NCBI GenBank assembly: GCA_025964295.1
Contig: JAOPZD010000284.1
Coordinates: 1-5,671, forward strand
Direction: 5' to 3'
Source: Conexibacter sp.
GTDB taxonomy: Bacteria > Actinomycetota > Thermoleophilia > Solirubrobacterales > Solirubrobacteraceae
DNA: 5,671 nt
Within the stretch, counting starts at the first letter, position 1, and every line of letters begins with the position of its first letter. A program made the position numbers and the translations under genes. Below are positions 1-5,671 of this stretch, piece by piece. Below the pieces are notes generated by a model. That model was not told the origin of the DNA and ran no database searches. It saw only the letters and a list, made by a program, of their open reading frames with translations.

Positions 1-485
1 TCGGCGACCTCGACCGGCGGGACGCCGTCGACCATCATCGCCAGGATCGGCAGGTCCTCGGCGTCGACGCGGCTGCCCGCCGCCTCCACCAGCTCGCGCG
101 GCACCGGCGGCAGGACCCGGTCGCCGCGCCCGACGGCCCGCAGCGCGTCGAACAGCTCCGGCGCCGGCGCGCTCTTGTTCAGCAGGCCGTCGGCGCCCGC
201 GAGGATCGCGGGGACGACCAGGGCGCCGTCGGCGTAGGCGGAGTACAAGAGGACCCCCGGCGCGGGCAGCTCGCGCTTGAGGCGGCGGCAGAGCTTGAGC
301 CCGTCGGCGCCGGGCAGGTGGTAGTCGAGCAGCACGACGTCCGGCCGCGTGCGGCTGAGCATCGGGCCGAGGTCCTCCTCCGAGGAGGCGGTGCCCAGCG
401 GGACGATGCCGGGCTCGGCGCGCAGGACGGCGGTCAGCCCTGCGCGCATCGCGGGGTGGTCGTCGACGATGAGCAGGCGGATCAT
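1..485 (-). CDS. NarL/FixJ-family response regulator (partial, C-terminal end outside the window)
   Basis: This is the cytoplasmic response regulator of a two-component system. It takes a phosphate from the upstream kinase and, by family, binds DNA to control transcription. About 161 residues are visible. The receiver domain (roughly 2-118) begins MIRLLIVDDHPAMRAGL, with the acidic pair D8-D9. The phosphoacceptor is D54 in VVLLDYHLPGADG, the switch Ser is S82 in VLLYSAYAD, and the conserved Lys is K104 in LLNKS. After a linker, residues 140-161 (VDAEDLPILAMMVDGVPPVEVA) enter a LuxR/GerE-type helix-turn-helix, and the window ends inside it. The start is ATG at 485-483. It overlaps the kinase TGA in an ATGA and is preceded by a strong GGAGG six bases upstream, so translational coupling with the kinase is likely. 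The HTH entry lacks the usual TPRE wording. The receiver assignment is firm, the output domain is a good inference, and the regulated genes are unknown. Confidence 0.93.
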   Translation of the reverse strand, partial: MIRLLIVDDHPAMRAGLTAVLRAEPGIVPLGTASSEEDLGPMLSRTRPDVVLLDYHLPGADGLKLCRRLKRELPAPGVLLYSAYADGALVVPAILAGADGLLNKSAPAPELFDALRAVGRGDRVLPPVPRELVEAAGSRVDAEDLPILAMMVDGVPPVEVA

Positions 486-1657
486 GGGGAACCTCCGGGG
501 TGGGGGAGAGCGAGGGCGACGGCCGTGCCGTGCCCTCCGGGGCCGGGACCGATCTGCAGGCGTGCGCCGATCGTCTCCGCGCGGCCGTGCATGGAGCGCA
601 GGCCGTGGCCGCCGGGGCGCGGCTCGGCCGGCATGCCGACGCCGTCGTCGGCGATGACGAGGGTGACCTCGCCGGCGCCGGACGCGAGCGTCACGGAGAT
701 CGCCGAGCAGCGCGCGTGGCGCACGGCGTTGGTGAGCGCCTCTGCGGCGATGCGGAAGGTGTGGGCGGCGACGAGCGGCGGCAGCGCGGGCAGCCGGCCG
801 GAGACGTCGATGCGCGCCACGCCGGCGCGGCTGAGCTCGGCCGCGCGCTCGCGCAGCAGCTCGTCGACCGGCCGCCCGTCCAGCGGCGTGCGCAGCTCGG
901 CGACGCTGGTCTCCATGTCCGACGTCGCGGCGCGCAGCTCGGCGACGGCGCCGTCGAGCAGCAGGCGGCCCTGCTCGTCGGCCACCGCGCCGTCCAGCGC
1001 GGTGAGCATCAGGTGTGCGGCGTGCACGCGCTGCTTGGCGGAGTCGTGCAGCTCCCACGCGATCCGCTGGCGCTCGGCCTGCAGCGCCAGGCGCTCGGAG
1101 TGCCCGCGGGCCAGGCGCAGCCGCTCCAGCAGGACGCTGGAGTAGGCCAAGGTGGTGGTGATGACGACCGGGACGAAGAGGTGCGTCGCCAGCGTCTCCA
1201 ACCTGATGGTGTTGGTCAGCGTGTCGGCCGGGACCTTGTTGGTGAGCAGCGCGACGACCCCGTAGCAGCCCGAGAAGCCCAGGCCCCACAGCACCGCCAC
1301 GCGCCAGGGCAGCGAGGTCGCGGGCATCACGAGCGTCGTGAGCGCGAACACGTAGAACGGGCTGCGCCAGTCGCCGCCGGCGAGCACCAGCCCCAGGGCG
1401 GCGAACGCGTCGAGCGCCCAGACGGCAGGCGCCCACGGCGCGTCCTCGGTCTGGCGGATGAGCAGCAGGCTCACCGGCGTCCAGGCCGCGGTGACCAGCG
1501 CCAGCAGCGGGTCGGCGTGGGTGACGCGATGCGCGAGCAGCAGCGCCATGCCCAGCGTGGCGCCGAGCACGCGCGTCATCGTCAGCAGCGCGAACCAGCG
1601 GTGCGCGCGCAGCGTGCGCAGCGCCCCGCGTTCCCGTCGCGTGCCCCCGCCGTTCAC
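482..1657 (-). CDS. Membrane-bound NarL-type sensor histidine kinase (HisKA_3 + HATPase_c)
   Basis: This inner-membrane sensor kinase autophosphorylates on His and passes the phosphate to the response regulator encoded directly downstream. Numbering is from the GTG start (391 residues). About six hydrophobic segments fill residues 20-180 with only short loops, so no sizeable extracytoplasmic ligand domain is present. The HisKA_3 dimerisation helix carries ERQRIAWELHDSAKQRVHAA with phosphoacceptor H204. The ATPase domain shows the N box EALTNAVRHA (N310), the G1 box ADDGVGM (D337/D338, G339) and the G2 box GGHGLRSM near 350, ending with GGHGTAVALALP. All catalytic motifs look intact. I chose GTG at 1657-1655 because GAGAGG lies nine bases upstream. 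A TTG at 1666 would add three residues but abuts that site with no spacing. The signal is unknown; the layout resembles DesK/LiaS-like kinases that sense within the membrane, which is inference. Confidence 0.95.
   Translation of the reverse strand: MNGGGTRRERGALRTLRAHRWFALLTMTRVLGATLGMALLLAHRVTHADPLLALVTAAWTPVSLLLIRQTEDAPWAPAVWALDAFAALGLVLAGGDWRSPFYVFALTTLVMPATSLPWRVAVLWGLGFSGCYGVVALLTNKVPADTLTNTIRLETLATHLFVPVVITTTLAYSSVLLERLRLARGHSERLALQAERQRIAWELHDSAKQRVHAAHLMLTALDGAVADEQGRLLLDGAVAELRAATSDMETSVAELRTPLDGRPVDELLRERAAELSRAGVARIDVSGRLPALPPLVAAHTFRIAAEALTNAVRHARCSAISVTLASGAGEVTLVIADDGVGMPAEPRPGGHGLRSMHGRAETIGARLQIGPGPGGHGTAVALALPHPGGSP
492..496 (-). promoter_or_regulatory. Shine-Dalgarno site of the response regulator
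   Basis: The minus strand reads GGAGG here, six bases before the ATG at 485-483. It lies inside the last codons of the kinase gene. It fixes the regulator start and allows ribosomes to re-initiate after the kinase stop. Confidence 0.7.
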
Positions 1658-1666
1658 GGGTGGCAA

Positions 1667-1672
1667 CCTCTC
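1667..1672 (-). promoter_or_regulatory. Shine-Dalgarno site deciding the kinase start
   Basis: The minus strand reads GAGAGG here. It ends directly before a TTG triplet (1666-1664) but nine bases before GTG (1657-1655) in the same frame. Normal spacing therefore favours GTG as the kinase start. An in-frame TGA lies a few codons further upstream, so no earlier start is possible. The 44-base gap around it (1658-1701) shows no clear promoter or terminator. Confidence 0.55.
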
Positions 1673-1701
1673 ACGTCCACCTCAAGGGCGCATGAACGGC
1701 G

Positions 1702-2490
1702 TCACACAGAAGTCACAGAGACCACGACGTCGTCGCCCCAGAACGAGACCAGGCCCTGGACGGGCTGGGACTCCGGGTAGGGCGTCTCGTAGCTCCAGAC
1801 CGCGTCGGTCAGGACCGTGCCGTCGGCGAGCTCGAGGTTCCAGTAGGTCGCCGTGCCCTTGTACGGGCACCAGGACGTGGTGTCGGTCGGGCCGTGCAGC
1901 TTGGCCGAGACGTCCTCGCGCGGGACGTAGAAGCGGTTGGCCAGGGCGGTCTCGGCGAGCAGCAGCGCGCGCTCGGAGACGACGACGAGCTCGCCCTGGG
2001 CGCGGACCTCGACGCGGCGGCTCGTGCGGCGCACGTCGACGCGGTGGTAGGGGTCCGGGAAGCCCAGGACCTCCTCGTCCTCGTCGTACCAGCGGTCCAG
2101 GCGGTCGAGGTAGACGCCCGCGTAGCCCTCCAGCCAGGCGGCGTCCTGCAGCGGCGCGTCGTAGACCCACAGGGCGTTCTCGGCGACGCCGTCGCCGACG
2201 GTGATCGTCCGGTAGCTCGCGTCGCCCTTGAACGGGCAGTGGGTCGTGTGGTCGGTGCGCTCCAGCGCGCCGTCGCGCACGTCGGCCAGCGGGACGTAGA
2301 GCGCGGGCTTCAGCCCCGTCTCGTGGACGAAGATCGCGCCCTCGGTGTCGAGGACGACCTCGCCGCCGAGCTCGGCGCGGATCCGCCGCGGCAGCGGCGT
2401 CGCCAGCAGCCGGTGCTGCGGGCCGTCGATCTCGTAGTTCGTGGGGCCGGGCTGGCCGGCGAGCGGTCCGGGCGACTGGGTGAGCGACAT
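1702..2490 (-). CDS. Tandem DUF427 (PF04248) domain protein
   Basis: This is a soluble protein of 262 residues, probably cytoplasmic, with no signal peptide or membrane helix. It holds two copies of the DUF427 domain, which Pfam has labelled NTP_transf_9 but whose biochemical role is not settled. The first copy covers about 36-137, with YVPLADV, then THCPFKGDASY (C85, K88, G89) and WVYDAP, ending GYAGVYLDRLDRWYDED. The second covers about 153-257, with YVPREDV, then SWCPYKGTATYW (C208, K211, G212) and WSYETP, ending GLVSFWGDDV. The repeated CP-aromatic-KG core is the family hallmark. The start is ATG at 2490-2488, with only a weak GAGG two bases upstream. The gene sits 36 bases after the MerR gene and 44 before the kinase, on the same strand, so it could share a transcript with either. 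No function is assigned; the family call itself is secure. Confidence 0.92.
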   Translation of the reverse strand: MSLTQSPGPLAGQPGPTNYEIDGPQHRLLATPLPRRIRAELGGEVVLDTEGAIFVHETGLKPALYVPLADVRDGALERTDHTTHCPFKGDASYRTITVGDGVAENALWVYDAPLQDAAWLEGYAGVYLDRLDRWYDEDEEVLGFPDPYHRVDVRRTSRRVEVRAQGELVVVSERALLLAETALANRFYVPREDVSAKLHGPTDTTSWCPYKGTATYWNLELADGTVLTDAVWSYETPYPESQPVQGLVSFWGDDVVVSVTSV

Positions 2491-2497
2491 GGCCTCG

Positions 2498-2503
2498 ACG
2501 GTA
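2498..2503 (-). promoter_or_regulatory. Possible leaderless -10 element before the DUF427 gene
   Basis: The minus strand reads TACCGT, fitting the actinobacterial TAnnnT -10 pattern. It lies seven bases before the ATG at 2490, so transcription would begin at or near the start codon. The gene has only a weak ribosome site, which suits a leaderless message. No good -35 is seen 17 bases further up. The intergenic stretch is only 36 bases, so read-through from the MerR gene is equally possible. Low confidence. Confidence 0.25.
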
Positions 2504-2526
2504 GCGTCAGGCCACCCAGCCCCCGC

Positions 2527-2976
2527 TCAGCCCTCGCCGGCGATGCGCTCCCGCAGGCGCGTGCGGCGCTCGGTGAGCTCGCGCTCGGCCTTGGCGATCT
2601 CGGCGCGGCGGTGGGCCAGCAGCTCGAGCTGGCGGTCGACGTGGCCGAGCGCCTGGTCGAGGATCTCGCGGCGGCGGCGGGCGCCGGGGTTGCCGTGGTG
2701 CCACTCCTCGCGCAGGACGCCGCGGGCCTCCTCGGCCTCCAGCAGCTCCTTGAGCTCCTCGAGGCTGACGCCGAGCAGCGCCTTGAGCCGCAGCGCCTCG
2801 CGCAGGCGCTCGACCTCGCCCTCGCCGTAGCTGCGGTGCTGGCCGGCCGCGCGCGCCCCGCCGCCGCCGAGCAGCCCGATCTCCTCGTAGTAGCGGATCG
2901 TCCGCGGCGTCGTGCCCACGAGCCTGGCGACCTCGCCGATGCGCAGCAGCGCCGCGGGCTCCTCCACGGTGCTCAT
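2527..2976 (-). CDS. MerR-family transcriptional regulator
   Basis: This is a DNA-binding regulator of 149 residues, a usual length for small MerR proteins. The N-terminal winged HTH runs about 10-80. It carries LRIGEVARLVGTTPRTIRYY (11-30), then EEIGLL, the wing ending QHRSYGEGEVERL, and ALRLKALLGVSLEELKELL. The C-terminal part (about 98-147) is a long charged helix rich in R, E, L and A that suits the antiparallel dimerisation coiled coil. No separate ligand domain follows it. The protein has no cysteine, which argues against thiol metal or redox sensing of the MerR/SoxR kind. A WHHGNPG segment at 92-98 joins the two parts. The ATG at 2976-2974 overlaps the TGA of the MFS pump, so the two are almost surely co-transcribed. 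It is likely the local regulator of that pump and of itself, by analogy with similar pairs. The inducer is unknown. Confidence 0.93.
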   Translation of the reverse strand: MSTVEEPAALLRIGEVARLVGTTPRTIRYYEEIGLLGGGGARAAGQHRSYGEGEVERLREALRLKALLGVSLEELKELLEAEEARGVLREEWHHGNPGARRRREILDQALGHVDRQLELLAHRRAEIAKAERELTERRTRLRERIAGEG

Positions 2977-4472
2977 GCGGCCACCCGGACCGGCTCGGCG
3001 CCGTCCTTGGCCTGGCTCGGGCGCAGCAGCGAGACGCCGGCGCCCGCCAGCGCCGTCGCGGCCAGCACCCACAGCGCGACGTGCATGTTGTGGATGAACG
3101 GCGCCAGCGCCGCGTCCGACAGCCCGGAGGACACGCCGGAGAAGATCGACAACAGGACCTTGGTGGGCACCGCGGCGGTGACGATCGCCAGCACGAAGGC
3201 GATCGACAGGACCGAGCCCGTGTTCTGCAGCATCATCCGCGTACCGCCCGCGATCCCGCGGCGGTGCGCGGGCACGGTGCCCATCATCGCGGCCGTGTTG
3301 GGGGAGTTGAACATCCCGGAGCCGAGGCCGTTGACCAGCAGCCACGTCGCGGCCCACCAGTACGACGAGCCGGTGCCCAGCGTCGTCATCCCGACCAGGC
3401 CGATCGCGCACACGACCATCCCGAGCGCGGCCAGCGTGCGGGCGCCGTGGCGGTCGGCGTAGGCGCCGGCCAGCGGCGAGGAGATCAGCATGCCCAGCGC
3501 CAGCGGCGCGAGCTTGACGCCCGCGAGGATCGGGTCGTCGCCCAGCGCGCCCTGGAAGTACAGGACGAACACGAAGGTCAGCGCGAAGCGCGACAGGCCC
3601 GAGAGGAACGCCGCGCCGGTGGCGGCCGCGAAGCCCCGGTCGGCGAACAGCGACAGGTCGAGCATCGGCGAGGCGACGCGGCGCTCGACCACGACGAAGG
3701 CGGGCAGCAGGACGACAGCCAGCGCCAGCGCGACGATCGTGTGCGCGTCGTTCCAGCCGACGATCCCGCCGCGCGAGATCCCGTAGGTCAGGCCGGTGAG
3801 CCCGACGACGAACGTGAGCGTCCCCCACCAGTCGAAGCGGTGGTCGACCTCGGGGCGCATGAGCTCCTGCAGCACCGTGCCCGCCCACAGCGTCCCGGCG
3901 ATCCCGAAGGGCACGTTGAACCAGAAGACCCAGTGCCAGGAGATCGTCACCAGCGCGCCGCCGAGCACCGGGCCGAGCACGAGGCCGACGCCCGCGACCA
4001 TCACGTTGGTGCCCATCGCGACGCCGAGCTGCTCGCGCGGGAAGGCGTCGGTGACCAGGGCGGAGGCGTTGGCGAACAGCAGCGCGCCGCCGATGCCCTG
4101 CACGATCCGCCAGAGGATCAGGTCGGTCCCGCCGGTCGCGAAGCCCGCGCCCAGCGAGGCGATCGTGAAGACCGCGAAGCCCGCGACGAACGCCTTCTTG
4201 CGGCCGAACAGGTCGCTGAGCCGGCCGAAGGTGAGCACCAGGACCGTCGAGGCGATCATGAACGCGAGGATCACCCACACCAGCGTGAGCAGCCCGACCC
4301 CGAGCGCCTTCTCGAGGTCGGGCAGCGCGATCACCAGCGTGCCCGAGTTGATCGTCGCCAGGAGCATGCCCAGCGACGTGCAGCTCAGCGCCCACCACTT
4401 GTAGTGCTCGTGGTCGGCGCTCACCCCGATCCGGCGTCGCGGCTGGGCGGAGGAGGCGTTGGCGGCAGACAT
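2973..4472 (-). CDS. MFS transporter, DHA2-type (14 helices), probable drug/compound efflux pump
   Basis: This inner-membrane secondary transporter of 499 residues has a length and a count of about 14 hydrophobic helices that match the DHA2 (EmrB/QacA-like) group. These proteins usually export drugs or metabolites in exchange for protons. The signature loop between helices 2 and 3 is GRLSDLFGRKK (83-93). Helix 4 holds WRIVQGIGGALLF (R122). The antiporter motif C in helix 5 is GVGLVLGPVLGGAL (161-174). A second, weaker loop motif GAYADRHGAR lies at 336-345. The first-helix motif, usually D-x-T-I-V-N-V-A-L-P, reads NSGTLVIALP (42-51), with Asn in place of the Asp. The start is ATG at 4472. There is no ribosome site before it, but a -10-like TAGCAT lies nine bases upstream, which suggests a leaderless or near-leaderless message. 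It overlaps the MerR regulator gene by four bases. The substrate cannot be read from the sequence. Confidence 0.95.
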   Translation of the reverse strand: MSAANASSAQPRRRIGVSADHEHYKWWALSCTSLGMLLATINSGTLVIALPDLEKALGVGLLTLVWVILAFMIASTVLVLTFGRLSDLFGRKKAFVAGFAVFTIASLGAGFATGGTDLILWRIVQGIGGALLFANASALVTDAFPREQLGVAMGTNVMVAGVGLVLGPVLGGALVTISWHWVFWFNVPFGIAGTLWAGTVLQELMRPEVDHRFDWWGTLTFVVGLTGLTYGISRGGIVGWNDAHTIVALALAVVLLPAFVVVERRVASPMLDLSLFADRGFAAATGAAFLSGLSRFALTFVFVLYFQGALGDDPILAGVKLAPLALGMLISSPLAGAYADRHGARTLAALGMVVCAIGLVGMTTLGTGSSYWWAATWLLVNGLGSGMFNSPNTAAMMGTVPAHRRGIAGGTRMMLQNTGSVLSIAFVLAIVTAAVPTKVLLSIFSGVSSGLSDAALAPFIHNMHVALWVLAATALAGAGVSLLRPSQAKDGAEPVRVAA

Positions 4473-4476
4473 CGAG

Positions 4477-4494
4477 GTTCGATGCTACCCGAAC
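4477..4494. promoter_or_regulatory. Inverted repeat over the -10 box, possible operator
   Basis: GTTCG (4477-4481) and CGAAC (4490-4494) form five-base inverted arms with an eight-base centre that contains the candidate -10. A perfect eight-base palindrome TCACGTGA (4502-4509) lies on the -35 side. Either could be bound by the MerR-type regulator encoded two cistrons on. MerR proteins usually bind between -35 and -10, whereas the GTTCG repeat is shifted over the -10, so the assignment is tentative. Confidence 0.3.
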
Positions 4495-4510
4495 TTCTAT
4501 CTCACGTGAA
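4482..4510 (-). promoter_or_regulatory. Candidate promoter of the MFS-MerR operon
   Basis: On the minus strand TTCACG (4510-4505, four of six matches to TTGACA) is followed after 17 bases by TAGCAT (4487-4482, four of six matches to TATAAT and fitting TAnnnT). The -10 ends nine bases before the pump ATG, so the 5' leader would be absent or only a few bases. This lies in the 52-base gap after the MMPL gene, the only gap in front of the pump. The boxes and spacing are seen directly; promoter activity is inferred. Confidence 0.45.
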
Positions 4511-4524
4511 CGTCAGGTTCGCGC

Positions 4525-5671
4525 TCAGGCGTGCACCGGCACGCGGTCGCGCTCCTCGGCCTCCTCGGCATCCGGCGCCGGACCCTCGATCGACAGGCGC
4601 GGCAGGCGCCGCTCCAGCGCGGCGGGCATCCACCAGCTCGCGCGGCCGAAGAGGTGCATCAGCGCAGGCACGAGGATCAGCCGGATGACGAAGGCGTCGA
4701 ACAGGACGGCGGAGGCGAGGCCGATGCCGAACAGCTTGATCGTCCGGTCGTCGCCCAGGACGAACGAGCCGAAGACCGAGATCATGATGATCGCCGCGGC
4801 CATGACGACCTTGCCGGTCAGCGCCAGGCCGTGGCGCACCGCGTAGTGCGGGTCCTTGGTCTGCTCCCACTCCTCGTGCATCCGCGTCACGAGGAAGACC
4901 TCGTAGTCCATCGACAGCCCGAAGATGATGGCGAACAGCATCACCGGCAGGAACGGCTCGACCGGGCCCGTCGTCTGCACCCCGATCAGCGAGGCCAGGT
5001 GGCCGTCCTGGAAGATGAAGGTGATGACCCCCAGCGCCGCGCCGATGCTCAGCAGGTTGAGCACCGCCGCCTTGGCCGGGATCAGGATCGAGCGGAACAC
5101 GATCGCCAGCAGCAGCAGCGACAGGCCGATCACGACGCCGATGAACAGCGGCAGCTTGGACGACAGCACGTCGCCGAAGTCGACGGTCGAGGCCGTGGTC
5201 CCGCCGATGCTGACGTCGGTCAGCGCGGGCGCGCCGCGGGTGACCGACGGCACCACGTGGTCGCGCAGGTCCGACAGCAGGTCCTTGGTGGCGGCGTCCT
5301 GCGGCTTGCTGGTCGGGATCACCGTCAGCGTCGCGGCGTTGCCCTGGGCGTTGAGGTTCGGCGCGCCGACGGCGGCGACGCCCTTGGTGTCGGCCAGCGC
5401 GGTGCGCAGCTGGGCGAGCTGCGCGGTCCCGCCGGCGCCCTTCTGGACGTCGGCGACGACCAGCAGCGGACCGTTGAAGCCGGGGCCGAAGCCGTGCGAG
5501 AGCAGGTCATAGGCCTTGCGCGTGGTCTTCGACGGGCTGTCGTTGCCCGCGTCGCCGCTGCCCAGGCGCATGCCGGTCACCGGGCTGGCGACGAGCAGCA
5601 GGACGACGAGCGCGCCGGCGGCGAAGACGGCGGGGCGGCGCTCGATGACCGCGGCCCAGCGGGCGAAGCCG
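4525..5671 (-). CDS. MMPL/RND-family transporter (partial, N-terminal half outside the window)
   Basis: This is the C-terminal half of a large inner-membrane transporter of the MMPL family (actinobacterial YdfJ/MmpL type), which moves lipids or other hydrophobic compounds across the membrane using proton energy. The frame is open to the right edge; 381 residues are visible. They begin GFARWAAVIERRPAVFAAG, the cytoplasmic entry to helix 7 (about 13-30). A soluble extracytoplasmic domain follows (about 35-172), containing DAGND near 40. Five more helices lie at about 173-192, 198-219, 239-261, 287-307 and 314-338. Helix 10 carries GLSMDYEVFLVTRMHEEW (D255-Y256), matching the Asp-Tyr pair that relays protons in MmpL3. 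A short tail rich in Glu and Asp ends in DRVPVHA. A GTG at 5580 is an in-frame codon, not the start, because helix 7 lies upstream of it. The MFS gene follows 52 bases downstream. Confidence 0.92.
   Translation of the reverse strand, partial: GFARWAAVIERRPAVFAAGALVVLLLVASPVTGMRLGSGDAGNDSPSKTTRKAYDLLSHGFGPGFNGPLLVVADVQKGAGGTAQLAQLRTALADTKGVAAVGAPNLNAQGNAATLTVIPTSKPQDAATKDLLSDLRDHVVPSVTRGAPALTDVSIGGTTASTVDFGDVLSSKLPLFIGVVIGLSLLLLAIVFRSILIPAKAAVLNLLSIGAALGVITFIFQDGHLASLIGVQTTGPVEPFLPVMLFAIIFGLSMDYEVFLVTRMHEEWEQTKDPHYAVRHGLALTGKVVMAAAIIMISVFGSFVLGDDRTIKLFGIGLASAVLFDAFVIRLILVPALMHLFGRASWWMPAALERRLPRLSIEGPAPDAEEAEERDRVPVHA

Noticed and set aside
1659..1681. GGTGG/CCACC stem around the kinase ribosome site as an RNA switch
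   Set aside because: Only five paired bases with a 13-base loop that leaves the site exposed. It is too weak to call in DNA this rich in GC.
1658..1701. Intrinsic terminator after the DUF427 gene
   Set aside because: No stable stem followed by a T run is present on the minus strand. The same holds for the other two gaps.
500..1780. Long plus-strand open frame (426 codons) antisense to the kinase
   Set aside because: Biased composition, no recognisable motif, and full overlap with an intact kinase. It is a GC-rich shadow.
1894..3462. Long plus-strand open frame (522 codons) spanning the DUF427, MerR and MFS genes
   Set aside because: It runs antisense across three real genes with well-supported domains, and its translation shows no family feature.
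2527..4398. A 623-residue minus-strand protein ending in the MerR domain
   Set aside because: The part above 2976 is an out-of-frame reading of the MFS gene. The MerR domain starts at the ATG at 2976, which overlaps the pump stop, so this is not a fusion.
3081..4688. Long plus-strand open frame (535 codons) antisense to the MFS pump
   Set aside because: Its translation is a low-complexity mix of Arg, Gln, Glu, Ala and Gly with no domain. It mirrors the third-position GC bias of the real minus-strand gene.
5578..5580. GTG as a start codon for the MMPL gene
   Set aside because: The same frame continues upstream to the window edge and encodes the expected helix 7 and its cytoplasmic lead-in, so the gene begins outside the window.

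Overview
The window is a very GC-rich stretch. Its codon third positions are almost always G or C, and it carries six genes, all on the minus strand. The composition, the one-strand gene dress, the frequent four-base ATGA gene overlaps and the protein families point to an actinobacterium. The wording of the response regulator, the MerR protein and the MFS pump resembles Solirubrobacterales/Thermoleophilia, but that placement is inference from memory and could not be checked here.

In the direction of transcription (from high to low coordinates) the order is as follows. First comes the C-terminal half of an MMPL/RND-type membrane transporter, cut by the right edge. After a 52-base gap carrying a plausible promoter comes a 14-helix MFS pump of the DHA2 type. 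A MerR-family regulator follows, its start codon overlapping the pump's stop. After a 36-base gap comes a tandem-domain DUF427 protein. After a 44-base gap comes a membrane-bound NarL-type sensor histidine kinase. Last is its response regulator, which overlaps the kinase stop codon and is cut by the left edge before the end of its DNA-binding domain.

Two functional modules stand out. The MFS-MerR pair looks like a self-regulated efflux unit: the regulator would sense a compound and control the shared promoter upstream of the pump. The kinase-regulator pair is a standard two-component system with all phosphotransfer residues intact, and its signal and targets are unknown. The MMPL transporter may belong to the same envelope/efflux neighbourhood, but it is not shown to be co-regulated. 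The DUF427 protein has no settled function.

No RNA gene, mobile element, CRISPR array, clear terminator hairpin or long repeat was seen. The many long open frames on the plus strand are explained by GC-rich antisense shadowing. Overall this is an ordinary chromosomal region. The points most worth a second look are the MFS-MerR control region, the Asp-to-Asn change in the pump's first-helix motif, and the non-canonical start of the response regulator's HTH domain.
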